A stretch of 64,000 bases of DNA, from NCBI RefSeq assembly GCF_028737265.1, contig NZ_JAQZAK010000004.1, forward strand, positions 248,001-312,000, in the 5' to 3' direction. Of this stretch, positions 32,337 to 39,985 are shown one piece after another (positions within the stretch are counted from its first letter, which is position 1; every line of letters starts with the position of its first letter). The DNA is from Actinomycetospora callitridis. GTDB lineage: Bacteria; Actinomycetota; Actinomycetes; Mycobacteriales; Pseudonocardiaceae. The notes under the pieces were generated by a model. It did not search any database, was not told the origin of the DNA, and saw nothing but the letters and a program-made list of their open reading frames with translations. Both the position numbers and the translations under genes were made by a program.

Positions 32337-33441
32337 GGGGGTAGGTCAGCTTCCGGACGGCGAGTTCGGCCGGGCCCCGGTGGCCGGCGCGGGCGAGGAG
32401 ACCGGCGACCAGGACGCCGACGAGCCACACCAGCAGCCCGGTCACCGTGGCCGTCGTCAGCGACGCCGTCGACCCGAGCCCGCCCGCGACCGTCGCGAAC
32501 ACGGCGACGAACACCACCGACTGGGACAGGTAGAGGGTCATCGACCAGGTGCCGGCGGCCGCGATCAGATCGCGCCCGGGCCAGGACACGCTCGCCAGCA
32601 GGCCCATGACGCCGAGCAGGCCGAGCGCGCCCGCGTAGCCGCCCGCGGTGTGGGCCGCGCCGGCGAGACCCGCCAGGACCCCCGCCGGCACCCACGTCCC
32701 GACGACCGCCAGGGCCAGCGGCAGCCCGAGCAGCACCGAGGCGCCGAGCCCCCCGACCGCCCAGAGGGCGAGCCGCCGCCGGCGGGCCTCCGGGTCGTCG
32801 AGCGTCCCGGACCGGGCGATGACGACGCCGACGAGCACCGCCGGCGCGGTGAGCAGCGCCGAGAACAGGGTGGTCGTGAGCCACTCACCGGGGTGCGCGG
32901 CCAGGAAGGCGCCGACGGTGGGCGCCCCGATCGACGGGACGGTCGGGACCCCCTGCGGCGTGCCCTGGCCGGTGCTCAGCAGGACCCCGAACGCCGCGAT
33001 CGCCCCGGCCGCGGCGAGGAGCCCGCGGGACGACGACGCCGCCGGCCCCGTCGCCACCACCGGCGCGACCAGCAGGATGACCAGCCCGTAGGCGCCGATG
33101 ATGTCGCCGGGGAAGAGCAGCACGCCGTGCAGCGCGCCGACGCCGATCAGCACCACGCCGCGCCGTCGCAGCACCCCCTCGGGCGCGCGGTCGGCCAGCC
33201 GCGCCAGCCCGTAGCCGACGAGGGCCGCGAACAGCGGGTAGACGCGGCCGTCGACGAGCACCATCTGCACGACCGCCACGACGCGGTCGCCGCCGACGAG
33301 CCCCGCCGGGTAGCCGCGGTAGCCGATCGGGCGGTCGACGAGGTAGAGGTGCGCGTTCGCCACCGCGATGAGGACGAGCATCAGACCCCGGGCCAGGTCG
33401 GGGGCGGTGCGCCGCGCGGAGAGTCCCGTCGGTCCCGTCAC
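32308..33441 (-). CDS. DUF418-type multi-pass membrane protein
   Basis: 377 aa with about nine to ten hydrophobic helices. The opening PDLARGLMLVLIAVANAHLYL and the closing ATVTGLLVWLVGVLVAGLLARAGHRGPAELAVRKLTYP match the DUF418/HGSNAT-like membrane protein layout; the GPxE-x-x-x-R-x-L-T ending is typical. Function unknown; some relatives are putative acyltransferases. GTG 33441. The last nine residues (RERNSRLSR) and stop are read from a 40-bp palindrome, so the native end was probably just after LTYP. Confidence 0.82.
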   Translation of the reverse strand: MTGPTGLSARRTAPDLARGLMLVLIAVANAHLYLVDRPIGYRGYPAGLVGGDRVVAVVQMVLVDGRVYPLFAALVGYGLARLADRAPEGVLRRRGVVLIGVGALHGVLLFPGDIIGAYGLVILLVAPVVATGPAASSSRGLLAAAGAIAAFGVLLSTGQGTPQGVPTVPSIGAPTVGAFLAAHPGEWLTTTLFSALLTAPAVLVGVVIARSGTLDDPEARRRRLALWAVGGLGASVLLGLPLALAVVGTWVPAGVLAGLAGAAHTAGGYAGALGLLGVMGLLASVSWPGRDLIAAAGTWSMTLYLSQSVVFVAVFATVAGGLGSTASLTTATVTGLLVWLVGVLVAGLLARAGHRGPAELAVRKLTYPRERNSRLSR

Positions 33442-33492
33442 CGCGCGCGTCCCCCATCTCCCGGCGCCGCCACCCGGCGGCCGGGCGAGGAT

Positions 33493-33505
33493 GACACGAT
33501 GTGTC
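33493..33505. promoter_or_regulatory. Dyad over the ArsR gene start
   Basis: GACAC-GAT-GTGTC covers the GTG at 33501. It lies in the 59-bp gap between the divergent DUF418 and ArsR genes, and so is a candidate autoregulatory site. Confidence 0.4.
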
Positions 33506-33905
33506 GGTGCACCTCACCGAGCCCCCGGACGGCACCGACGAGGACGCCGCGCGGGCCGAGCAGCGCCAGCGCGCGCTCGACGAGGACCACCGGATCTGCG
33601 ACGCCGTCGAGGCGCTGCCCGACGGCGACAGGATGCACGCCTGGGTCACCCGGTTCGCCCTCCTCGCCGACCCGACGCGCCTGACCCTGCTGCTGTGCAT
33701 CCACGCGGCCGGCGAGATCTGCGTGTCCGACCTCGCCCTGGCCGCCGGCCTGAAGGACACCACCACCTCGCAGGCGCTGCGCCTGCTGCGCGCGCAGGGT
33801 CTCGTCGCCACCCAGCGCAGCGGTCGCGTCGTGCGCTACCGCCTCGACGACGAGACCGTGCACGCGCTGCTCCACGAGGTGGCGGGGCAGCCCGCACGGT
33901 TGTAG
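33501..33905 (+). CDS. ArsR/SmtB-family regulator
   Basis: 134 aa. Winged helix: RFALLADPTRLTLLLCIHAAGEICVSDLALAAGLKDTTTSQALRLLRAQGLV then RSGRVVRYRLDDETVHALLHEV. The ICVSDLA segment echoes the ELCVCDL loop of metal-sensing ArsR proteins but has a single Cys, with another Cys eight residues earlier (LLLC), and the tail has H residues (VHALLHE), as in alpha5-type zinc sensors. A metal sensor is therefore possible but not proven. Divergent from the DUF418 gene. Confidence 0.85.
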   Translation: MSVHLTEPPDGTDEDAARAEQRQRALDEDHRICDAVEALPDGDRMHAWVTRFALLADPTRLTLLLCIHAAGEICVSDLALAAGLKDTTTSQALRLLRAQGLVATQRSGRVVRYRLDDETVHALLHEVAGQPARL

Positions 33906-33931
33906 CTCCCCGCCGGAGCGACGGGTGGTCC

Positions 33932-35092
33932 CTAGGCGCGGAAGAGCTCGCCCAGGATCTGCTCGAGCCGCCGCGCCTCGATGAGGAACGCGTCGTGCCC
34001 GTACGGCGACTCGATCCGGTGCACCTCGCCCGCGCCGGGGATGAGCTCGGCCAGCTCCTCCTGCTGGTGCAGCGGGTAGAGCCGGTCCGACACGGAGCCC
34101 GCGACGACCGTGCGCGCCGTGATCCGGCCCAGCGCCTCGCGCAGCGAGCCCCGCCCGCGGGCGACGTCGTGCCCGTTCATCGCCAGCGTCAGCGCGACGT
34201 AGCTGCCGGCGTCGAAGCGGTGGACGAGCTTCTCGGCGTGGTGGTCGAGGTAGCTCTCGATCGCGAAGCGCCCGCCGTCCTCCGGATCCTCGCCCGGCTG
34301 GGGCCGGCGTCCGAAGCGCGTGTCGTACTCCTGGCCCGTCCGGTAGGTGTTGTGCGCGATCCGCCGCGCGACGCCGAGCCCCACGTGCGGGCCCTGGCCG
34401 CGTGGGCGGTCGTGGTAGTCGCCGCCGTGCCAGCCCGGGTCCTCGCGGATCGCCGCGATCTGGGGAGCCGCCCACGCGATCTGGTCGGCCGACGCCGCCG
34501 CGGGCGAGCACAGCAGCAGCAGCCGCTCCACCCGCTCGGGCGCCATCACGGCCCACTCGAGCGCCCGCATGCCGCCCATCGAGCCGCCGAGCACGGCGGC
34601 CCAGCAGTCGATCCCCACCGCGTCGGCGAAGCGTTCCTCGACCGCGACCTGGTCGCGCACCGTCGTCCGCGGGAACCGCGAGCCCCACGGGCGCCCGTCG
34701 GGTCCCGGGCTCGCCGGTCCCGTCGTGCCCTGGCACCCGCCGAGGACGTTGGGGGCGACGACGAACCAGCGGTCGGTGTCGATCGCCCGACCCGGCCCGA
34801 TGATCGCCGACCACCAGCCCGGCGTGGGGTGCCCGAGCCCCGGATCCCCGGTGACGTGGCTGTCGCCGGTGAGCGCGTGGAGCACGAGGACGGCGTTGGT
34901 CCCGTCGAAGCGTCCCCACGTCTCGTAGGCGACGCGCACGTCGGGCAGGGTCGCGCCGCTCTCGAGCGTCACCGCACCGAGGTCGACGAAGCGACGGCCG
35001 CCGACCGGGTCCCCCTCCCGCCACGCGCCGGTGGCGGGAGGGAGGACCTGGACGGACACGTCGCCGTCGACGCGCTGGAGCGAATCCGTCAC
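33932..35092 (-). CDS. metX: Homoserine O-acetyltransferase MetX
   Basis: Acetylates homoserine for methionine synthesis; alpha/beta-hydrolase fold, 386 aa. VLVLHALTGDSHVTG, VVAPNVLGGCQGTTGP, nucleophile AAVLGGSMGGMRALEW, SDRLYPLHQQEEL with the acid, and YGHDAFLIE with the His complete the triad. GTG 35092 overlaps the metY stop by 4 nt (GTGA). metY-metX is the standard direct-sulfhydrylation operon: MetX supplies O-acetylhomoserine to MetY. Confidence 0.97.
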   Translation of the reverse strand: MTDSLQRVDGDVSVQVLPPATGAWREGDPVGGRRFVDLGAVTLESGATLPDVRVAYETWGRFDGTNAVLVLHALTGDSHVTGDPGLGHPTPGWWSAIIGPGRAIDTDRWFVVAPNVLGGCQGTTGPASPGPDGRPWGSRFPRTTVRDQVAVEERFADAVGIDCWAAVLGGSMGGMRALEWAVMAPERVERLLLLCSPAAASADQIAWAAPQIAAIREDPGWHGGDYHDRPRGQGPHVGLGVARRIAHNTYRTGQEYDTRFGRRPQPGEDPEDGGRFAIESYLDHHAEKLVHRFDAGSYVALTLAMNGHDVARGRGSLREALGRITARTVVAGSVSDRLYPLHQQEELAELIPGAGEVHRIESPYGHDAFLIEARRLEQILGELFRA

Positions 35093-36396
35093 ACGTGTGA
35101 CTTCGCCGCGGTGAAGCCCGCCTCGAGGTCGGCCTTCAGGTCCTCGACGTGCTCGATGCCGACGGCCAGGCGCACGAGGCCCGGGGTCACGCCCGCCGAC
35201 TCCTGCTCGTTCTCCGAGAGCTGGCTGTGCGTCGTCGACGCCGGGTGGGCGATGAGGCTGCGGACGTCGCCGATGTTCACCAGCTGCGAGTGCAGGGTGG
35301 TGCCGTCGACGAACGCGCGCCCGGCCTGGACCCCACCGCGCAGGTCGAACGACACGATCGCGCCGACGCCGCGGGGCAGGTACTTCTTGCCGGCCTCGTA
35401 CCAGGGGCTCGAGGGCAGGCCCGCGTAGTAGACCTTCTCGACCTCGTCGCGCTGCTCGAGCCACTCGGCCAGGGCCTGCGCGTTCTGCACGTGGCGCTCG
35501 AGGCGCAGCGACAGCGTCTCGATGCCCTGGATGATGAGGAAGGCGTTGAACGGGGCGATCGCCGCACCCGTGTCGCGCAGCAGCTGGACGCGCAGCTTGG
35601 CCGCGTACGCGCCCGGGCCGAGGGCCTCCCAGTACTTGAGGCCGTTGTAGCTCGGGTCGGGCTCGGTGAAGCCGGGGAAGCGGTCGCCGTGGGCGCCGAA
35701 GTCGAACGTGCCGCCGTCGACGACCACGCCCGCGATCGTCGTGCCGTGGCCGCCGAGGTACTTGGTGGCCGAGTGGATGACGATGTCGGCGCCGTGCTCG
35801 ATCGGGCGCAGCAGGAAGGGCGTCGGCACGGTGTTGTCGACGACGAGCGGGACGCCGACCTCGTGCGCCACGCCCGCGACGCCCTCGACGTCGAGGACGT
35901 TCGAGCCCGGGTTGGCGATCGTCTCGGCGAAGAACAGCTTGGTGTTCGGCCGGACGGCGTTGCGCCACTGCTCGAGGTCGTCCTGGTCCTCGACGAACGA
36001 GACCTCGATGCCCATCTTGGGCAGCGTGTAGTGGAACAGGTTGTACGTGCCGCCGTAGAGGCTCGGGCTCGACACGAAGTGGTCGCCCGCGTGGGCGATG
36101 TTGAGGATCGCGGCCGTCGTGGCTGCGCTGCCGCTCGCGAACGCCAGGGCCGCGACCCCGCCCTCGAGGGCGGCGACGCGCTGCTCCAGCACGTCCTGGG
36201 TCGGGTTCATGATCCGCGTGTAGATGTTGCCCGGCTCGGCGAGGCTGAAGAGGTCCGCCCCGTGCTGGGTGTCGCGGAAGACGTAGGACGTCGTCTGGTA
36301 GATCGGCGTGGCCCGGGCGTTCGTCGCCGGGTCCGGGCTCGCGCCCGCGTGGACCTGCTGGGTCTCGAACGACCAGCCGGTGCTCGCGTCCGTCAT
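35089..36396 (-). CDS. metY: O-acetylhomoserine aminocarboxypropyltransferase MetY
   Basis: PLP enzyme of 435 aa forming homocysteine from O-acetylhomoserine and sulfide. TQQVHAGASPDPATNARATPIYQTTSYVF, YTRIMNPTQDVLEQRVAALEGG, the PLP-lysine segment HSATKYLGGHGT, and the C-terminal LVRLAVGIEHVEDL are diagnostic. ATG 36396. A 250-bp gap precedes it, holding a hairpin but no riboswitch I can recognise. Confidence 0.97.
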   Translation of the reverse strand: MTDASTGWSFETQQVHAGASPDPATNARATPIYQTTSYVFRDTQHGADLFSLAEPGNIYTRIMNPTQDVLEQRVAALEGGVAALAFASGSAATTAAILNIAHAGDHFVSSPSLYGGTYNLFHYTLPKMGIEVSFVEDQDDLEQWRNAVRPNTKLFFAETIANPGSNVLDVEGVAGVAHEVGVPLVVDNTVPTPFLLRPIEHGADIVIHSATKYLGGHGTTIAGVVVDGGTFDFGAHGDRFPGFTEPDPSYNGLKYWEALGPGAYAAKLRVQLLRDTGAAIAPFNAFLIIQGIETLSLRLERHVQNAQALAEWLEQRDEVEKVYYAGLPSSPWYEAGKKYLPRGVGAIVSFDLRGGVQAGRAFVDGTTLHSQLVNIGDVRSLIAHPASTTHSQLSENEQESAGVTPGLVRLAVGIEHVEDLKADLEAGFTAAKSHV

Positions 36397-36646
36397 GGGG
36401 TGCTCACTCCATCGTGGGGGATCGGGGATTCTCGGTCGTTCACGTCGCCGGCGGGGTGCTGCCCCTCAGCGACACCATTCGTCGAACGCGTCGCCGCGCC
36501 TGCTCGGCCAGAAGCCTTCGAGATCAACCCGCACCACGTCGGCGATCCTCCCGCCGCCGGGCACACGGCACAACCGACACCCCCGGGTCACGGGTGTCAC
36601 GTCCTGCGCATGGCGGGCGGCACGCGGCGTTGGCATCCTGCCAACT
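36397..36646. promoter_or_regulatory. Divergent control region of metY and the P450 gene
   Basis: The 250-bp gap holds, on the metY strand, a GC hairpin with GTCGC at its base, GGGG/CCCC inside and GCGAC closing (about 36447-36476), which could be an attenuator. I looked for SAM-I/SAM-IV-like core motifs on the minus strand and saw none. On the P450 side a GACACCC-N9-GGGTGTC dyad (36576-36598) and the dyad at 36629 are evident. Confidence 0.35.
36629..36645 (+). promoter_or_regulatory. Operator-like dyad abutting the P450 start
   Basis: GTTGGC-ATCCT-GCCAAC ends one base before the ATG at 36647. A protein bound here would block the start region, and as RNA the dyad would form a hairpin over the ribosome-loading site. 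Confidence 0.5.
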
Positions 36647-37915
36647 ATGACGCTCCCGACCGTCGACCTCGGTGACCGCGAGTTCTGGGCCGCGCCCTGG
36701 GCGCGCCGGTTCGAGGCGTTCGACGCTCTGCGCGCCGACGCGGGGCTGCCGTGGTTCGCCGAGCCCGAGTTCCCCGGGTTCGAGCGCGGACCCGGCTTCC
36801 GCGCCGTCACCCGGCACGCCGACGTCGAGTACGTCAGCAAGAACCCCGACCTGTTCTGCTCGGGCCGGGGCGCGGTCTCGATCCTCGACCTGCCCGCCGA
36901 GGCCCACGAGTTCTTCGGCTCGCTGATCAGCATGGACGCCCCGCGCCACACCAAGATCCGGCGCATCGCCGCGCAGGCGTTCACGCCGCGGCGTACGGAG
37001 GCGCTGCTGTCCGACGTGACGCGGGTGGCGCGCTTGGTGGTGGCCTCCACCCGGGAGAAGGCGCTGGCCGGCGACGGCTCGTTCGACCTGGTCACCGAGG
37101 TCTCCGCACGGATGCCCCTGCTGATCATCTGCGACATGATGGGCGTCCCGGAGTCCCGGCGCGACGAGGTGTTCGCCCACTCCAACGTCATCCTCGCCGG
37201 CGACGACCCCGAGTACGTCACCTCGGACAACCCCCTCGGCGACTACCTCACCGCCGGCGCCGGCCTCTCGGGACTGATGACCGAGCTCGCCGCCGCCCGC
37301 GAGGCGTCGCCGACCGACGACATCACCTCGGCGCTGGTGCACGGCACGGTCGACGGCGAGCGGCTGACGCACCAGGAGATCGCGTCGTTCTTCATCCTGC
37401 TCTGCGTCGCGGGCAACGAGACCACGCGCAACGCGATCACCCACGGCGTCTGGGGCATGCACCTCGACCCGTCGCAGTGGGAGGCGTGGTCCTCGGACGT
37501 CGACGGGGTCACGCCCACCGCGGTCGACGAGATCGTCCGGTGGGCCTCGCCGATCAACTGGATGCGGCGGACGGCGGTGGCGGACACGACGGTCGGCGAC
37601 GTGCCGGTGTCCGCGGGCGAGAAGCTGCTGCTCGTGTACGGCGCGGCGAACCGGGACCCCGCCGTCTTCGCCGACCCGGACCGCCTGGACCTGCGTCGCT
37701 CCCCCAACCCGCACCAGGGCTTCGGTGCCCACGGCCCGCACTTCTGCCTCGGCGCGCACCTCGCCCGTCGCGAGGTCGCGGTGCTCTTCCGCGAGCTCTT
37801 CGCCGGCATGCCCGACCTGCGCGTCGTCGGCGAGCCCGACCGCCTGCGCAGCATCTTCGTGAACGGGATCAAGCACCTCCCCGTCGCGCTCGCGGGGACC
37901 GACGCGGCGCGGTGA
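36647..37915 (+). CDS. Cytochrome P450
   Basis: 422-aa soluble bacterial P450. I-helix oxygen motif LLCVAGNETTRN, K-helix EIVRW (E-x-x-R), and heme loop FGAHGPHFCLGAHLAR with the axial Cys. SMDAPRHTKIRRIAAQAFTPR is the C-helix region. Resemblance to the CYP124/125/142 cluster (sterol and branched-lipid hydroxylases) is suggested by the AGNETTRN and SPNPHQGFG segments, but substrate cannot be assigned. ATG 36647; no RBS is visible, and the dyad abuts the start. No ferredoxin or reductase gene is adjacent. Confidence 0.93.
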   Translation: MTLPTVDLGDREFWAAPWARRFEAFDALRADAGLPWFAEPEFPGFERGPGFRAVTRHADVEYVSKNPDLFCSGRGAVSILDLPAEAHEFFGSLISMDAPRHTKIRRIAAQAFTPRRTEALLSDVTRVARLVVASTREKALAGDGSFDLVTEVSARMPLLIICDMMGVPESRRDEVFAHSNVILAGDDPEYVTSDNPLGDYLTAGAGLSGLMTELAAAREASPTDDITSALVHGTVDGERLTHQEIASFFILLCVAGNETTRNAITHGVWGMHLDPSQWEAWSSDVDGVTPTAVDEIVRWASPINWMRRTAVADTTVGDVPVSAGEKLLLVYGAANRDPAVFADPDRLDLRRSPNPHQGFGAHGPHFCLGAHLARREVAVLFRELFAGMPDLRVVGEPDRLRSIFVNGIKHLPVALAGTDAAR

Positions 37916-38228
37916 GTGCGGTGTCGGGCGCGGCCGTGTCCGCGCGAAGGGCACCGTCGGCCGACTGGAGGGTGACGGACGCCCTGGGCCGGAACGGCGC
38001 GGGGCGGGGTTCGAGGACGAGATCCAGGGTCGTGGAGCGTGCGTTCCGCTGAGCGGAGCGTTCGCTCCACGGACCCGGATCTTGCGGTGCGGCGCCGCGG
38101 TGATCGCCGTTTCGGTGACGAGACACTCCGGATCTGAGCTGCTTCGTCACCGAAGTCGCGATCATGGCCGCTCCCGGGCGTCTTCGGTGGCGAAAGCCGC
38201 GCTGAGCGCGGGATTCGCCACCGAGGTC
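37916..38228. repeat. Gene-free 313-bp stretch filled with inverted repeats
   Basis: Between the P450 and the convergent secreted-protein gene I find no credible gene. It contains repeat C copy 2 (37941-37995), an imperfect 39-bp palindrome opening GTGGAGCG and closing CGCTCCAC (38032-38070), a 64-bp inverted repeat with TTCGGTGACGA at 38111 and its complement at 38144 (outer arms TGATCGC/GCGATCA), and a related one with TCGGTGGCGAA at 38184 and its complement at 38214-38224. Confidence 0.7.
37941..37995 (+). repeat. Dispersed repeat C, copy 2
   Basis: Begins CGCGCGAAGGGCACC, then TCGGCCG and TGGAG, as in the inverted copy at 27696-27748; the closing part is diverged (ACGCCCTGG). Confidence 0.6.
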
Positions 38229-39029
38229 TCAGCTCGCCGGCTCGGGCTTCGGAGCGGCGGCGAGCCGGACCCGGCGCAGCACCCGGTGGCGCAGGGCGAA
38301 GCCCGCGAGCGTGGAGAGGATCAGCACGCCCAGCACCGCGGGCGTCCCCAGCCCGCTCGGGAGGCCGTCGAGCGCCATCGCCTGGACGTCGCTCGACGTC
38401 GTCACCGGCGAGCCCGGGGTGACGCCGGTGAGGGTCCGCAGCGGGCTGCCGGTCGGCACCATGAGCAGGCGGGGGTCGACGGTGCCGAAGCCCAGCGCGG
38501 GCACCCGGGCGGCCAGGCCACCGGGTGCGGAGACGGCGGGAGCGACGAGACCCGCGCCGATCGCGGCGGGCGCCTGCGGGACGCGCTGCGCGGCCATCGC
38601 CGTGTCCTGCTGCGCCCGCGCCTGCTGCTCCCGGGCCCGCTGATCGGCGAGACGCTGACGCTCTTGATCCTGAGAAGCAGAGGCGCCACCTCCCCCGGGA
38701 TTGCTGCTTACGGACGTCGGCGTGGTCGTGGTCGCCGGGGTCGGAGTCACCGAGGTGGCCGGCGGAATCGCGTCCTCCACTGCCTGTGTGGTCTCAGCGA
38801 CGCTGTAGCCCAGAGCCCGAAGGGTCCCGGCAAGCGCTCCGAGAAGCCCGGGGCCCTCACACTGCCCATCAGACCCACGCTCGAGAGCCCCCGACAGCTC
38901 GAACTTCTGACCGTCCGAGCTCGTGCACGTCTCCGCGGCTCCCGCACTCCCCGCCCCCAGGGCCAGGGCGCCGGTGACGAGAGCACCGACGATCACGCTC
39001 GGCAGCAGACGACCGGATCGAACGACCAT
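38229..39029 (-). CDS. Secreted, C-terminally anchored protein of unknown function
   Basis: 266 aa. A signal peptide is clear (positive start, LLPSVIVGALVTGALALGAGSAGA, cleavage near residue 31). A small Cys pair (TCTSSDGQ and GQCEG) follows, then a Thr/Pro/Ser linker, a Gln/Arg-rich helical segment (QDQERQRLADQR), a Pro/Ala stretch, and a C-terminal hydrophobic helix VLGVLILSTLAGFAL with an Arg-rich tail, so it resembles a tail-anchored wall-spanning protein. The N-terminal third uses more A/T-ending codons than its neighbours. I recognise no family. Confidence 0.7.
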   Translation of the reverse strand: MVVRSGRLLPSVIVGALVTGALALGAGSAGAAETCTSSDGQKFELSGALERGSDGQCEGPGLLGALAGTLRALGYSVAETTQAVEDAIPPATSVTPTPATTTTPTSVSSNPGGGGASASQDQERQRLADQRAREQQARAQQDTAMAAQRVPQAPAAIGAGLVAPAVSAPGGLAARVPALGFGTVDPRLLMVPTGSPLRTLTGVTPGSPVTTSSDVQAMALDGLPSGLGTPAVLGVLILSTLAGFALRHRVLRRVRLAAAPKPEPAS

Positions 39030-39309
39030 GTGCGGACCCCTTCGGCCGGACGGTGGACCACCAGGTGCATCCCGGTGACCTGCGCGGACATCGGCGTTCG
39101 CCGACCGTTGTTACTCGCGAGTCGGACATCCTGAGGAAGTGGGGCGCTTCGGCCCAGTGACCCTCGGCGAGCGGCCGCTGACGTTGCGCCGTCCGCGATG
39201 TTTGATCGGCCCAGCCTGAGTGCGTCCCGCAGGCCAACCGGCACCGCCGACCGGGTGTGAGAGAGCTGCTCCGCGCACCGTGCCGGTTGCGGTGAGTGAC
39301 ACTGACCGG

Positions 39310-39906
39310 ATGAGCGGCGAGTCGTTGCGCCTGGAGTTCCGGCGACAGGTGCGCGAACGGGTCCTCGAGACGGCCCACCAGCACACCGTCGAGCGGGGCT
39401 GGGAGCGGGTGCGCGTCGGCGAGGTCGCGGTCGACTCCGGGGTCTCGCGCCCGACGCTCTACCGGGAGTTCGGCAACAAGGACGGCCTGGGCGAGGCGCT
39501 GATGACCCGCGAGGCCGAGCGGTTCTTCGCCGCGATCGCCGATGCCCTCGATCGGCACGACGACGTCCCCCGCGCCGTCGCGGCCGCCACCCGCCTGACC
39601 CTGCAGGAGGCGGCGGACAACCCCCTCCTGCGCGCGGTGCTCACGGGCAGCCGGTCCGGCGACGCCGGGCTGCTGCCGTTCCTCACCTCACGGTCGGAGT
39701 CGATCCGCGAGTCCGCCCGCGCCCTCCTCGCGGCGTGGCTCGGACGGCGGCAGCCGGAGCTCCTCCCGTCGCGGGTCGAGGAGACCGTGGACGCGCTCGT
39801 CCGTCTCGTGATCTCTCATGTGGTGGCGCCGGCCCTGGACCCGGTGGACGTCGGGGAGCGCATGGCTCATCTGGTCGCCGCTCTGTTGGTCCATCCGCGA
39901 AACTGA
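39310..39906 (+). CDS. TetR-family regulator next to alkB
   Basis: 198 aa. HTH: VLETAHQHTVERGWERVRVGEVAVDSGVSRPTLYREFGNKDGL, a standard TetR domain; the C-terminal part ends SHVVAPALDPVDVGERMAHLVAALL. ATG 39310 is used, with GTG 39292 six codons earlier as an alternative; neither has a strong RBS. It is 79 bp upstream of alkB on the same strand; TetR regulators beside alkB (AlkX/AlkU types) sense fatty acids in other actinobacteria. The dyad overlapping its stop codon (39905-39928) may be its site for alkB. Confidence 0.87.
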   Translation: MSGESLRLEFRRQVRERVLETAHQHTVERGWERVRVGEVAVDSGVSRPTLYREFGNKDGLGEALMTREAERFFAAIADALDRHDDVPRAVAAATRLTLQEAADNPLLRAVLTGSRSGDAGLLPFLTSRSESIRESARALLAAWLGRRQPELLPSRVEETVDALVRLVISHVVAPALDPVDVGERMAHLVAALLVHPRN

Positions 39907-39928
39907 GACAAAAATCGGGTATTGTCTC
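39905..39928 (+). promoter_or_regulatory. Operator-like dyad upstream of alkB
   Basis: GAGACAA-N10-TTGTCTC overlaps the TetR stop and precedes the alkB ATG by about 58 bp. The A/T-rich interior is unusual in this DNA. Good candidate for the TetR binding site and alkB promoter. Confidence 0.55.
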
Positions 39929-39985
39929 TGAACGCATCACCGCGCACACTTCGTCACGAGCCGTCGTGTCGAGGGAGACAGGCCC

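Noticed and set aside
36397-36646. SAM-IV riboswitch ahead of metY
   Set aside because: The expected core segments could not be found on the minus strand by eye.
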